DNA of 64,000 bases from assembly GCF_029227915.1 (NCBI RefSeq), contig NC_079884.1:5706001-5770000 (forward strand), in the 5' to 3' direction. The DNA is from Hydractinia symbiolongicarpus (Eukaryota > Cnidaria > Hydrozoa > Anthoathecata > Hydractiniidae). Below, one piece after another: positions 25,986 through 38,850 of the stretch. Position 1 is the stretch's first letter; each line of letters starts with the position of its first letter. The notes beneath the pieces were generated by a model. The model had not been told where the DNA came from, searched no databases, and worked only from the letters and a program-made list of their open reading frames with translations. A program made the translations under genes and the position numbers.

Positions 25986-27699
25986 GCGATTAAACTTCTT
26001 TCATTCAGCGTCTCATCAAAAATGAAAACATTTTAGAAAACTACAAGTCTCATGCGTTTTAGTAGTGAAAAAATAATTTAAAAAGTCGTTCGGGAAATGA
26101 GTTTACTCCCTGGGTACTTTCTTTGTATACTTTTGATTATACGGACCGGGACCGGGGTTTACGGGAAATGGCGGGTTTTCGTTTGCCGGCGATTAAACTT
26201 CTTTTATTCAGCGTCTCATCAAAAATGAAAACATTTTTGAAAACTACAAGTCTCATGCGTTTTAGTGGTGAAATAATAATTTAAAAAATCGTTTGGGAAA
26301 CGAGTTTACTCCCTGGGTACTTTCTTTGTATACTTTTGACTATACGGGCCGAGTCCAGGATTTACGGGAAATCGCAGGTTTTCGTTTGCCGGCGATTAAA
26401 CTTCTTTTATTCACCTTCTCATCAAAAATGAAAACATTTTTAAAAACTACAAGTCTCATGCGTTTTAGTGCTGAAAAAATAATTTAAAAAATCGTTCGGG
26501 AAATGAGTTTACTCCCTGGGTACTTTCTTTGTATATTTTGACTATGCGGGCCGAGTCCAGGGTTTACGGGAAATGGCGGGTTTTCGTTTGCCGGCAATTA
26601 AACGTCTTTTATTCAGCGTCTCATCAAAAATGAAAACATTTTTGAAAACTACAAGTCTCATGGGCTTTAGTGGTGAAGTAATAATTTAAAAAATCGTTCG
26701 GGAAATGAGTTTACACCCTGGGTACTTTCTTATTATACTTTTGATTATACGGGCCGAGTCCAGGGTTTACGGGAAATGGCGGGTTTTCGTTTGCCGGCGA
26801 TTAAACTTCTTTTATTCAGCGTCTCATCAAAAATGAAAACATTTTTAAAAACTACAAGTCTCATGGGCTTTAGTGGTGAAGTAATAATTTAAAAAATCGT
26901 TCGGGAAATGAGTTTACACCCTGGGTACTTTATTATTATACTTTTGACTATACGGGCCGAGTCCGGGATTTACGGAAAATCGCAGGTTTTCGTTTGCTGG
27001 CGATTAAACTTCTTTCATTCAGCGTCTCATCAAAAATGAAAACATTTTTGAAAACTACAAGTCTCATGCGTTTTAGTGGTGAAAATATAATTTAAAAAAT
27101 CGTTCGGGAAATGAGTTTACTCCCTGGGTGCTTTCTTTGTGTACGTTTGACTATACGGGACGAGACCGGGATTTACGGGAAGTCGCGGGTTTTCGTTTGC
27201 CGGCGATTAAACTTCTTTTATTCAGCGTCTCATCAAAAATGAAAACATTTTTAAAAACTACAAGTCTCATGGGCTTTAATGGTGAAATAATAATTTAAAA
27301 AATCGTTCGGGAAATGAGTTTACACCTTGGATACTTTCTTTGTATACTTTTGACTATACGGGCCGAGTCCGGGATTTACGGGAAATCGCAGGTTTTCGTT
27401 TGCCGGCGATTAAACTTCTTTCATTCAGCGTCTCATCAAAAATGAAAACATTTTTGAAAACTACAAGTCTCATGCGTTTTAGTAGTGAAAAAATAATTTA
27501 AAAAGTCGTTCGGGAAATGAGTTTACTCCCTGGGTACTTTCTTTGTATACTTTTGATTATACGGACCGGGACCGGGGTTTACGGGAAATGGCGGGTTTTC
27601 GTTTGCCGGCGATTAAACTTCTTTTATTCAGCGACTCATCAAAAATGAAAACATTTTTAAAAACTACAAGTCTCATGCGTTTTAGTGCTGAAAAAATAA

Positions 27700-29570
27700 T
27701 TTAAAAAATCGTTCGGGAAATGAGTTTACTCCCTGGGTACTTTCTTTGTATATTTTGACTATGCGGGCCGAGTCCAGGATTTACGGGAAATCGCAGGTTT
27801 TCGTTTGCCGGCGATTAAACTTCTTTTATTCACCTTCTCATCAAAAAAGAAAACATTTTTAAAAACTACAAGTCTCATGCGTTTTAGTGGTGAAAAAGTA
27901 ATTTAAAAAATCGTTCGGGAAATGAGTTTACTCCTTGGGTACTTTCTTCGTATACTTTTGATTATACGGGCCGAGTCCAGGGTTTACGGGAAATGGCGGG
28001 TTTTCGTTTGCCGCGATTAAATTTCTTTTATTCAACGTCTCATCAAAAATGAAAACATTTTTAAAAACTACAAGTCTCATGGGCTTTAGTGGTGAAGTAA
28101 TAATTTAAAAAATCGTTCGGGAAATGAGTTTACACCCTGGGTACTTTCTTATTATACTTTTGACTATACGGGGCGAGTCCGGGATTTACGGAAAATCGCA
28201 GGTTTTCGTTTGCTGGCGATTAAACTTCTTTCATTCAGCGTCTCATCAAAAATGAAAACATTTTTGAAAACTACAAGTCTCATGCGTTTTAGTGGTGAAA
28301 ATATAATTTAAAAAATCGTTCGGGAAATGAGTTTACTCCCTGGGTGCTTTCTTTGTATACGTTTGACTATACGGGCCGAGACCGGGATTTACGGGAAGTC
28401 GCGGGTTTTCGTTTGCCGGCGATTAAACTTCTTTTATTCAGCGTCTCATCAAAAATGAAAACATTTTTAAAAACTACAAGTCTCATGGGCTTTAATGGTG
28501 AAATAATAATTTAAAAAATCGTTCGGGAAATGAGTTTACACCTTGGATACTTTCTTTGTATACTTTTGACTATACGGGCCAAGTGCGGGATTTACGGGAA
28601 ATCGCAGGTTTTCGTTTGCCGGCGATTAAACTTCTTTCATTCAGCGTCTCATCAAAAATGAAAACATTTTTGAAAACTACAAGTCTCATGCGTTTTAGTG
28701 CTGAAAAAATAATTTAAAAAATGGTTTGGGAAATGAGTTTACTCCCTGGGTACTTTCTTTGTATATTTTGACTATGCGGGCCGAGTCCAGGGTTTACGGG
28801 AAATGGCGGGTTTTCGTTTGCCGGCAATTAAACGTCTTTTATTCAGCGTCTCATCAAAAATGAAAACATTTTTGAAAACTACAAGTCTCATGGGCTTTAG
28901 TGGTGAAGTAATAATTTAAAAAATCGTTCGGGAAATGAGTTTACACCCTGGGTACTTTCTTATTATACTTTTGATTATACGGGCCGAGTCCAGGGTTTAC
29001 GGGAAATGGCGGGTTTTCGTTTGCCGGCGATTAAACTTCTTTTATTCAGCGTCTCATCAAAAATGAAAACATTTTTAAAAACTACAAGTCTCATGGGCTT
29101 TAGTGGTGAAGTAATAATTTAAAAAATCGTTCGGGAAATGAGTTTACACCCTGGGTACTTTATTATTATACTTTTGACTATACGGGCCGAGTCCGGGATT
29201 TACGGAAAATCGCAGGTTTTCGTTTGCTGGCGATTAAACTTCTTTCATTCAGCGTCTCATCAAAAATGAAAACATTTTTGAAAACTACAAGTCTCATGCG
29301 TTTTAGTGGTGAAAATATAATTTAAAAAATCGTTCGGGAAATGAGTTTACTCCCTGGGTGCTTTCTTTGTGTACGTTTGAGTATACGGGCCGAGACCGGG
29401 ATTTACGGGAAGTCGCGGGTTTTCGTTTGCCGGCGATTAAACTTCTTTTATTCAGCGTCTCATCAAAAATGAAAACATTTTTAAAAACTACAAGTCTCAT
29501 GGGCTTTAATGGTGAAATAATAATTTAAAAAATCGTTCGGGAAATGAGTTTACACCTTGGATACTTTCTT
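27700..29570 (+). repeat. Territory-3 block, copy 3 (partial)
   Basis: This matches 22,900-24,680 at an offset of 4,868 bp, with CATCAAAAAAGAAAAC at 27,839 and CCAAGTGCGG at 28,579. Changes seen only here are AAATGGTTTGGG near 28,721 and TTTGAGTATACGG near 29,377. The match ends near 29,570, where copy 2 turns to a GATTATACGG monomer and this copy does not. Confidence 0.8.
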
Positions 29571-30239
29571 TGTATACTTTTGACTATACGGGCCGAGTCC
29601 GGGATTTACGGGAAATCGCAGGTTTTCGTTTGCCGGCGATTAAACTTCTTTCATTCAGCGTCTCATCAAAAATGAAAACATTTTTGAAAACTACAAGTCT
29701 CATGCGTTTTAGTAGTGAAAAAATAATTTAAAAAGTCGTTCGGGAAATGAGTTTACTCCCTGGGTACTTTCTTTGTATACTTTTGATTATACGGACCGGG
29801 ACCGGGGTTTACGGGAAATGGCGGGTTTTCGTTTGCCGGCGATTAAACTTCTTTTATTCAGCGTCTCATCAAAAATGAAAACATTTTTGAAAACTACAAG
29901 TCTCATGCGTTTTAGTGGTGAAATAATAATTTAAAAAATCGTTTGGGAAACGAGTTTACTCCCTGGGTACTTTCTTTGTATACTTTTGACTATACGGGCC
30001 GAGTCCAGGATTTACGGGAAATCGCAGGTTTTCGTTTGCCGGCGATTAAACTTCTTTTATTCACCTTCTCATCCAAAATGAAAACATTTTTAAAAACTAC
30101 AAGTCTCATGCGTTTTAGTGCTGAAAAAATAATTTAAAAAATCGTTCGGGAAATGAGTTTACTCCCTGGGTACTTTCTTTGTATATTTTGACTATGCGGG
30201 CCGAGTCCAGGATTTACGGGAAATCGCAGGTTTTCGTTT

Positions 30240-31620
30240 GCCGGCGATTAAACTTCTTTTATTCACCTTCTCATCAAAAAAGAAAACATTTTTAAAAACT
30301 ACAAGTCTCATGCGTTTTAGTGGTGAAAAAGTAATTTAAAAAATCGTTCGGGAAATGAGTTTACTCCTTGGGTACTTTCTTCGTATACTTTTGATTATAC
30401 GGGCCGAGTCCAGGGTTTACGGGAAATGGCGGGTTTTCGTTTGCCGCGATTAAATTTCTTTTATTCAACGTCTCATCAAAAATGAAAACATTTTTAAAAA
30501 CTACAAGTCTCATGGGCTTTAGTGGTGAAGTAATAATTTAAAAAATCGTTCGGGAAATGAGTTTACACCCTGGGTACTTTCTTATTATACTTTTGACTAT
30601 ACGGGGCGAGTCCGGGATTTACGGAAAATCGCAGGTTTTCGTTTGCTGGCGATTAAACTTCTTTCATTCAGCGTCTCATCAAAAATGAAAACATTTTTGA
30701 AAACTACAAGTCTCATGCGTTTTAGTGGTGAAAATATAATTTAAAAAATCGTTCGGGAAATGAGTTTACTTCCTGGGCGCTTTCTTTGTATACGTTTGAC
30801 TATACGGGCCGAGACCGGGATTTACGGGAAGTCGCGGGTTTTCGTTTGCCGGCGATTAAACTTCTTTTATTCAGCGTCTCATCAAAAATGAAAACATTTT
30901 TAAAAACTACAAGTCTCATGGGCTTTAATAGTGAAATAATAATTTAAAAAATCGTTCGGGAAATGAGTTTACACCTTGGATACTTTCTTTGTATACTTTT
31001 GACTATACGGGCCAAGTCCGGGATTTACGGGAAATCGCAGGTTTTCGTTTGCCGGCGATTAAACTTCTTTCATTCAGCGTCTCATCAAAAATGAAAACAT
31101 TTTTGAAAACTACAAGTCTCATGCGTTTTAGTGCTGAAAAAATAATTTAAAAAATCGTTTGGGAAATGAGTTTACTCCCTGGGTACTTTCTTTGTATATT
31201 TTGACTATGCGGGCCGAGTCCGGGGTTTACGGGAAATGGCATGTTTTCGTTTGCCGGCAATTAAACGTCTTTTATTCAGCGTCTCATCAAAAATGAAAAC
31301 ATTTTTGAAAACTACAAGTCTCATGGGCTTTAGTGGTGAAGTAATAATTTAAAAAATCGTTCGGGAAATGAGTTTACACCCTGGGTACTTTCTTATTATA
31401 CTTTTGATTATACGGGCCGAGTCCAGGGTTTACGGGAAATGGCGGGTTTTCGTTTGCCGGCGATTAAACTTCTTTTATTCAGCGTCTCATCAAAAATGAA
31501 AACATTTTTAAAAACTACAAGTCTCATGGGCTTTAGTGGTGAAGTAATAATTTAAAAAATCGTTCGGGAAATGAGTTTACACCCTGGGTACTTTCTTATT
31601 ATACTTTTGACTATACGGGC
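30240..31620 (+). repeat. Territory-3 block repeated 4,258 bp downstream
   Basis: Markers CATCAAAAAAGAAAAC (30,272), GGGCGCTTTC (30,775) and CCAAGTCCGG (31,012) recur at 34,530, 35,033 and 35,270. The offset is 4,258 bp (21 monomers). GGGCGCTTTC is a change seen only in these two places. The downstream partner covers about 34,500-35,720, where an extra T (CATTTTTTGAAAAC near 35,559) is private. Confidence 0.82.
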
Positions 31621-31624
31621 CGAG

Positions 31625-34600
31625 TCCGGGATTTACGGAAAATCGCAGGTTTTCGTTTGCTGGCGATTAAACTTCTTTCATTCAGCGTCTCATCAAAAAT
31701 GAAAACATTTTTGAAAACTACAAGTCTCATGCGTTTTAGTGGTGAAAATATAATTTAAAAAATCGTTCGGGAAGTGAGTTTACTCCCTGGGTGCTTTCTT
31801 TGTATACGTTTGACTATACGGGCCGAGACCGGGATTTACGGGAAGTCGCGGGTTTTCGTTTGCCGGCGATTAAACTTCTTTTATTCAGCGTCTCATCAAA
31901 AATGAAAACATTTTTAAAAACTACAAGTCTCATGGGCTTTAATGGTGAAATAATAATTTAAAAAATCGTTCGGGAAATGAGTTTACACCTTGGATACTTT
32001 CTTTGTATACTTTTGACTATACGGGCCGAGTCCGGGATTTACGGGAAATCGCAGGTTTTCGTTTGCCGGCGATTAAACTTCTTTCATTCAGCGTCTCATC
32101 AAAAATGAAAACATTTTTGAAAACTACAAGTCTCATGCGTTTTAGTGGTGAAAAAATAAATAAAAAAAGTCGTTCGGGAAATGAGTTTACTCCCTGGGTA
32201 CTTTCTTTGTATACTTTTGATTATACGGACCGAGACCGGGGTTTACGGGAACTGGCGGGTTTTCGTTTGCCGGCGATTAAACTTCTTTTATTCAGCGTCT
32301 CATCAAAAATGAAAACATTTTTGAAAACTACAAGTCTCATGCGTTTTAGTGGTGAAATAATAATTTAAAAAATCGTTTGGGAAACGAGTTTACTCCCTGG
32401 GTACTTTCTTTGTATACTTTTGACTATACGGGCCGAGTCCAGGATTTACGGGAAATCGCAGGTTTTCGTTTGCCGGCGATTAAACTTCTTTTATTCACCT
32501 TCTCATCAAAAATGAAAACATTGTTAAAAACTACAAGTCTCATGCGTTTTAGTGCTGAAAAAATAATTTAAAAAATCGTTCGGGAAATGAGTTTACTCCC
32601 TGGGTACTTTCTTTGTATATTTTGACTATGCGGGCCGAGTCCAGGATTTACGGGAAATCGCAGGTTTTCGTTTGCCGGCGATTAAACTTCTTTTATTCAC
32701 CTTCTCATCAAAAATGAAAACATTTTTAAAAACTACAAGTCTCATGCGTTTTAGTGCTGAAAAAATAATTTAAAAAATCGTTCGGGAAATGAGTTTACTC
32801 CCTGGGTACTTTCTTTGTATATTTTGACTATGCGGGCCGAGTCCAGAATTTACGGGAAATCGCAGGTTTTCGTTTGCCGGCGATTAAACTTCTTTTATTC
32901 ACCTTCTCATCAAAAAAGAAAACATTTTTAAAAACTACAAGTCTCATGCGTTTTAGTGGTGAAAAAGTAATTCAAAAAATCGTTCGGGAAATGAGTTTAC
33001 TCCTTGGGTACTTTCTTCGTATACTTTTGATTATACGGGCCGAGTCCAGGGTTTACGGGAAATGGCGGGTTTTCGTTTGCCGCGATTAAATTTCTTTTAT
33101 TCAACGTCTCATCAAAAATGAAAACATTTTTAAAAACTACAAGTCTCATGGGCTTTAGTGGTGAAGTAATAATTTAAAAAATCGTTCGGGAAATGAGTTT
33201 ACACCCTGGGTACTTTCTTATTATACTTTTGACTATACGGGGCGAGTCCGGGATTTACGGAAAATCGCAGGTTTTCGTTTGCTGGCGATTAAACTTCTTT
33301 CATTCAGCGTCTCATCAAAAATGAAAACATTTTTGAAAACTACAAGTCTCATGCGTTTTAGTGGTGAAAATATAATTTAAAAAATCGTTCGGGAAGTGAG
33401 TTTACTCCCTGGGTGCTTTCTTTGTATACGTTTGACTATACGGGCCGAGACCGGGATTTACGGGAAGTCGCGGGTTTTCGTTTGCCGGCGATTAAACTTC
33501 TTTTATTCAGCGTCTCATCAAAAATGAAAACATTTTTAAAAACTACAAGTCTCATGGGCTTTAATGGTGAAATAATAATTTAAAAAATCGTTCGGGAAAT
33601 GAGTTTACACCTTGGATACTTTCTTTGTATACTTTTGACTATACGGGCCGAGTCCGGGATTTACGGGAAATCGCAGGTTTTCGTTTGCCGGCGATTAAAC
33701 TTCTTTCATTCAGCGTCTCATCAAAAATGAAAACATTTTTGAAAACTACAAGTCTCATGCGTTTTAGTGGTGAAAAAATAAATAAAAAAAGTCGTTCGGG
33801 AAATGAGTTTACTCCCTGGGTACTTTCTTTGTATACTTTTGATTATACGGACCGGGACCGGGGTTTACGGGAACTGGCGGGTTTTCGTTTGCCGGCGATT
33901 AAACTTCTTTTATTCAGCGTCTCATCAAAAATGAAAACATTTTTGAAAACTACAAGTCTCATGCGTTTTAGTGGTGAAATAATAATTTAAAAAATCGTTT
34001 GGGAAACGAGTTTACTCCCTGGGTACTTTCTTTGTATACTTTTGACTATACGGGCCGAGTCCAGGATTTACGGGAAATCGCAGGTTTTCGTTTGCCGGCG
34101 ATTAAACTTCTTTTATTCACCTTCTCATCAAAAATGAAAACATTGTTAAAAACTACAAGTCTCATGCGTTTTAGTGCTGAAAAAATAATTTAAAAAATCG
34201 TTCGGGAAATGAGTTTACTCCCTGGGTACTTTCTTTGTATATTTTGACTATGCGGGCCGAGTCCAGGATTTACGGGAAATCGCAGGTTTTCGTTTGCCGG
34301 CGATTAAACTTCTTTTATTCACCTTCTCATCAAAAATGAAAACATTTTTAAAAACTACAAGTCTCATGCGTTTTAGTGCTGAAAAAATAATTTAAAAAAT
34401 CGTTCGGGAAATGAGTTTACTCCCTGGGTACTTTCTTTGTATATTTTGACTATGCGGGCCGAGTCCAGAATTTACGGGAAATCGCAGGTTTTCGTTTGCC
34501 GGCGATTAAACTTCTTTTATTCACCTTCTCATCAAAAAAGAAAACATTTTTAAAAACTACAAGTCTCATGCGTTTTAGTGGTGAAAAAGTAATTCAAAAA

Positions 34601-35262
34601 ATCGTTCGGGAAATGAGTTTACTCCTTGGGTACTTTCTTCGTATACTTTTGATTATACGGGCCGAGTCCAGGGTTTACGGGAAATGGCGGGTTTTCGTTT
34701 GCCGCGATTAAATTTCTTTTATTCAACGTCTCATCAAAAATGAAAACATTTTTAAAAACTACAAGTCTCATGGGCTTTAGTGGTGAAGTAATAATTTAAA
34801 AAATCGTTCGGGAAATGAGTTTACACCCTGGGTACTTTCTTATTATACTTTTGACTATACGGGGCGAGTCCGGGATTTACGGAAAATCGCAGGTTTTCGT
34901 TTGCTGGCGATTAAACTTCTTTCATTCAGCGTCTCATCAAAAATGAAAACATTTTTGAAAACTACAAGTCTCATGCGTTTTAGTGGTGAAAATATAATTT
35001 AAAAAATCGTTCGGGAAATGAGTTTACTCCCTGGGCGCTTTCTTTGTATACGTTTGACTATACGGGCCGAGACCGGGATTTACGGGAAGTCGCGGGTTTT
35101 CGTTTGCCGGCGATTAAACTTCTTTTATTCAGCGTCTCATCAAAAATGAAAACATTTTTAAAAACTACAAGTCTCATGGGCTTTAATGGTGAAATAATAA
35201 TTTAAAAAATCGTTCGGGAAATGAGTTTACACCTTGGATACTTTCTTTGTATACTTTTGACT
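31625..35262 (+). repeat. 1,622 bp (8-monomer) tandem repeat, ~2.2 copies
   Basis: GGGAAGTGAG is at 31,769 and 33,391. The stop-losing junction AATAAATAAAAAAAGTCG recurs near 32,155 and 33,777, CATTGTTAAAAAC near 32,518 and 34,140, and CATCAAAAAAG at 32,908 and 34,530. All are 1,622 bp apart. The third copy is partial. The GTCCAGAATTT change and the ATTCAAAAAATCG junction are shared by the two copies and not seen elsewhere in this territory, so the pair is young. Confidence 0.87.
32003..32368 (+). other. Longest open frame in the array (121 codons); judged non-coding
   Basis: This frame opens with TTG and runs through two successive monomers, ending at TAA in ATAATTTAA. It exists because the monomer at 31,972 is 204 bp (3 x 68) and carries AATAAATAAAAAAAGTCG at its end. 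That removes the usual stop and keeps the next monomer in phase. The same frame recurs at 33,625-33,990 and, shorter, at 35,698-36,018. Elsewhere the 203 bp length changes the frame from one monomer to the next. Single-base indels and stop-creating variants are common in the same segment, most frames lack an ATG, and no protein family is recognisable. I therefore treat all open frames in the window as chance features of the repeat. Confidence 0.85.
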
Positions 35263-36929
35263 ATACGGGCCAAGTCCGGGATTTACGGGAAATCGCAGGT
35301 TTTCGTTTGCCGGCGATTAAACTTCTTTCATTCAGCGTCTCATCAAAAATGAAAACATTTTTGAAAACTACAAGTCTCATGCGTTTTAGTGCTGAAAAAA
35401 TAATTTAAAAAATCGTTTGGGAAATGAGTTTACTCCCTGGGTACTTTCTTTGTATATTTTGACTATGCGGGCCGAGTCCGGGGTTTACGGGAAATGGCGG
35501 GTTTTCGTTTGCCGGCAATTAAACGTCTTTTATTCAGCGTCTCATCAAAAATGAAAACATTTTTTGAAAACTACAAGTCTCATGGGCTTTAGTGGTGAAG
35601 TAATAATTTAAAAAATCGTTCGGGAAATGAGTTTACACCCTGGGTACTTTCTTATTATACTTTTGATTATACGGGCCGAGTCCAGGGTTTACGGGAAATG
35701 GCGGGTTTTCGTTTGCCGGCGATTAAACTTCTTTTATTCAGCGTCTCATCAAAAATGAAAACATTTTTGAAAACTACAAGTCTCATGCGTTTTAGTGGTG
35801 AAAAAATAAATAAAAAAAGTCGTTCGGGAAATGAGTTTACTCCCTGGGTACTTTCTTTGTATACTTTTGATTATACGGACCGGGACTGGGGTTTACGGGA
35901 AATGGCGGGTTTTCGTTTGCCGGCGATTAAACTTCTTTTATTCAGCGTCTCATCAAAAATGAAAACATTTTTGAAAACTACAAGTCTCATGCGTTTTAGT
36001 GGTGAAATAATAATTTAAAAAATCGTTTGGGAAACGAGTTTACTCCCTGGGTACTTTCTTTGTATACTTTTGACTATACGGGCCGAGTCCAGGATTTACG
36101 GGAAATCGCAGGTTTTCGTTTGCCGGCGATTAAACTTCTTTTATTCACCTTCTCATCAAAAATGAAAACATTTTTAAAAACTACAAGTCTCATGCGTTTT
36201 AGTGCTGAAAAAATAATTTAAAAAATCGTTCGGGAAATGAGTTTACTCCCTGGGTACTTTCTTTGTATATTTTGACTATGCGGGCCGAGTTCAGGATTTA
36301 CGGGAAATCGCAGGTTTTCGTTTGCTGGCGATCATACTTCTTTTATTCACCTTCTCATCAAAGAAGAAAACATTTTTAAAAACTACAAGTCTCATGCGTT
36401 TTAGTGGTGAAATAATAATTTAAAAAATCGTTTGAGAAACGAGTTTACTCCCTGGGTACTTTCTTTGTATACTTTTGACTATACGGGCCGAGTCCAGGAT
36501 TTACGGGAAATCGCAGGTTTTCGTTTGCCGGCGATTAAACTTCTTTTATTCACCTTCTCATCAAAAATGAAAACATTTGTAAAAACTACAAGTCTCATGC
36601 GTTTTAGTGCTGAAAAAATAATTTAAAAAATCGTTCGGGAAATGAGTTTACTCCCTGGGTACTTTCTTTGTATATTTTGACTATGCGGGCCGAGTCCGGG
36701 GTTTACGGGAAATGGCGGGTTTTTGTTTGCCGGCGGTTAAACGTCTTTTATTCAGCGTCTCATCAAAAATGAAAACATTTTTGAAAACTACAAGTCTCAT
36801 GCGTTTTAGTGGTGAAAAAGTAATTTAAAAAATCGTTCGGGAAATGAGTTTACTCCCTGGGTACTTTCTTTGTAAACTTTTGATTATACGGGCCGAGTCC
36901 AGGGTTTACGGGAAATGGCGGGTTTTCGC

Positions 36930-38850
36930 TTGCCGGCGATTAAACTTCTTTTATTCAGCGTCTCATCAAAAATGAAAACATTTTTAAAAACTACAAGTCT
37001 CATGGGCTTTAGTGGTGAAGTAATAATTTAAAAAATCGTTCGGGAAATGAGTTTACACCCTGGGTAGTTTCTTATTATACTTTTGACTGTACGGGCCGAG
37101 TCCGGGATTTACGGAAAATCGCAGGTTTTCGTTTGCTGGCGATTAAACTTCTTTCATTCAGCGTCTCATCAAAAATGAAAACATTTTTGAAAACTACAAG
37201 TCTCATGCGTTTTAGTGGTGAAAATATAATTTAAAAAATTGTTCGGGAAATGAGTTTACTCCCTGGGTGCTTTCTTTGTATACGTTTGACTATACGGGCC
37301 GAGACCGGGATTTACGGGAAGTCGCGGGTTTTCGTTTGCCGGCGATTAAACTTCTTTTATTCAGCGTCTCATCAAAAATGAAAACATTTTTAAAAACTAC
37401 AAGTCTCATGGGCTTTAATGGTGAAATAATAATTTAAAAAATCGTTCAGGAAATGAGTTTACACCTTGGATACTTTCTTTGTATACTTTTGACTATACGG
37501 GCCGAGTCCGGGATTTACGGGAAATCGCAGGTTTTCGTTTGCCGGCGATTAAACTTCTTTCATTCAGCGTCTCATCAAAAATGAAAACATTTTTGAAAAC
37601 TACAAGTCTCGTGCGTTTTAGTGGTGAAAAAATAATTTAAAAAGTCGTTCGGGAAATGAGTTTACTCCCTGGGTACTTTCTTTGTATACTTTTGATTATA
37701 CGGACCGAGACCAGGGTTTACGGGAAATGGCGGGTTTTCGTTTGCCGGCGATTAAACTTCTTTTATTCAGCGTCTCATCAAAAATGAAAACATTTTTGAA
37801 AACTACAAGTCTCATGCGTTTTAGTGGTGAAAAGATAATTTAAAAAAATCGTTTTGGAAATGAGTTTACTCACAGGGTACTTTCTTTGTATACATTCGAC
37901 TATACCGGCCAAGCCCGGGATTTACGGGAAATCGCGGGTTTTCGTTTGCCGGCGATTAAACTTCTTTTATTCAGCGTCTCATCAAAAATGAAAACATTTT
38001 TAAAAACTACAAGTCTCATGGGCTTTAGTGGTGAAGTAATAATTTAAAAAATCGTTCGGGAAATGAGTTTACACCCTGGGTACTTTCTTATTATACTTTT
38101 GACTATACGGGCCGAGTCCGGGATTTACGGAAAATCGCAGGTTTTCGTTTGCTGACGATTAAACTTCTTTCATTCAGCGTCTCATCAAAAATGAAAACAT
38201 TTTTGAAAACTACAAGTCTCATGCGTTTTAGTGGTGAAAATATAATTTAAAAAATCGTTCGGGAATGAGTTTACTCCCTGGGTGCTTTCTTTGTATAGGT
38301 TTGACTATACGGGCCGAGACCGGGATTTACAGGAAGTCGCGGGTTTTCGTTTGCCGGCGATTAAACTTCTTTTATTCAGCGTCTCATCAAAAATGAAAAC
38401 ATTTTTAAAAACTACAAGTCTCATGGGCTTTAATGGTGAAATAATAATTTAAAAAATCGTTCGGGAAATGAGTTTACACCTTGGATACTTTCTTTGTATA
38501 CTTTTGACTATACGGGCCGAGTCCGGGATTTACGGGAAATCGCAGGTTTTCGTTTGCCGGCGATTAAACTTCTTTCATTCAGCGTCTCATCAAAGATGAA
38601 AACATTTTTGAAAACTACAAGTCTCATGCGTTTTAGTGGTGAAAAAATAATTTAAAAAGTCGTTCAGGAAATGAGTTTACTCCCTGGGTACTTTCTTTGT
38701 ATACTTTTGATTATACGGACCGAGACCGGGGTTTACGGGAATTGGCGGGTTTTCGTTTGCCGGCGATTAAACTTCTTTTATTCAGCGTCTCATCAAAAAT
38801 GAAAACATTTTTGAAAACTACAAGTCTCATGCGTTTTAGTGGTGAAAAGA
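36930..38850 (+). repeat. ~1,015 bp (5-monomer) tandem duplication
   Basis: The run GAAGTAATAATTT, CTTATTATAC, GTGCTTTC, ACACCTTGGATAC, GATTATACGGACCGAGACC appears from about 36,930 and again from about 37,945. Private changes are GGGTAGTTTC near 37,064, GTATAGGTTTGAC near 38,293, TTTGCTGACG near 38,150, and a one-base loss, CGGGAATGAG, near 38,261. The second copy passes directly into the territory-4 monomers. The 35.7-36.9 kb stretch before it is ordinary territory-3 satellite. Confidence 0.75.

Larger units (their letters stand above)
13940..38650 (+). repeat. Array territory 3
   Basis: About 122 monomers carry a distinct set of variants: TTTCTTATTATAC or TTTATTATTATAC, GTGCTTTCTTTGT with TACGTTTGAC, GTATATTTTGACTATGCG, CTTCGTATACTTTTGATTAT, GCCGCGATTAAA (one base short), TTTGCTGGCGATT, GGACCGGGACCGGGG and TTCACCTTCTCATC. 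These are nearly absent before 13.9 kb and after 43 kb. Blocks of 3-24 monomers are re-used throughout. Nothing but satellite is visible. Confidence 0.85.
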
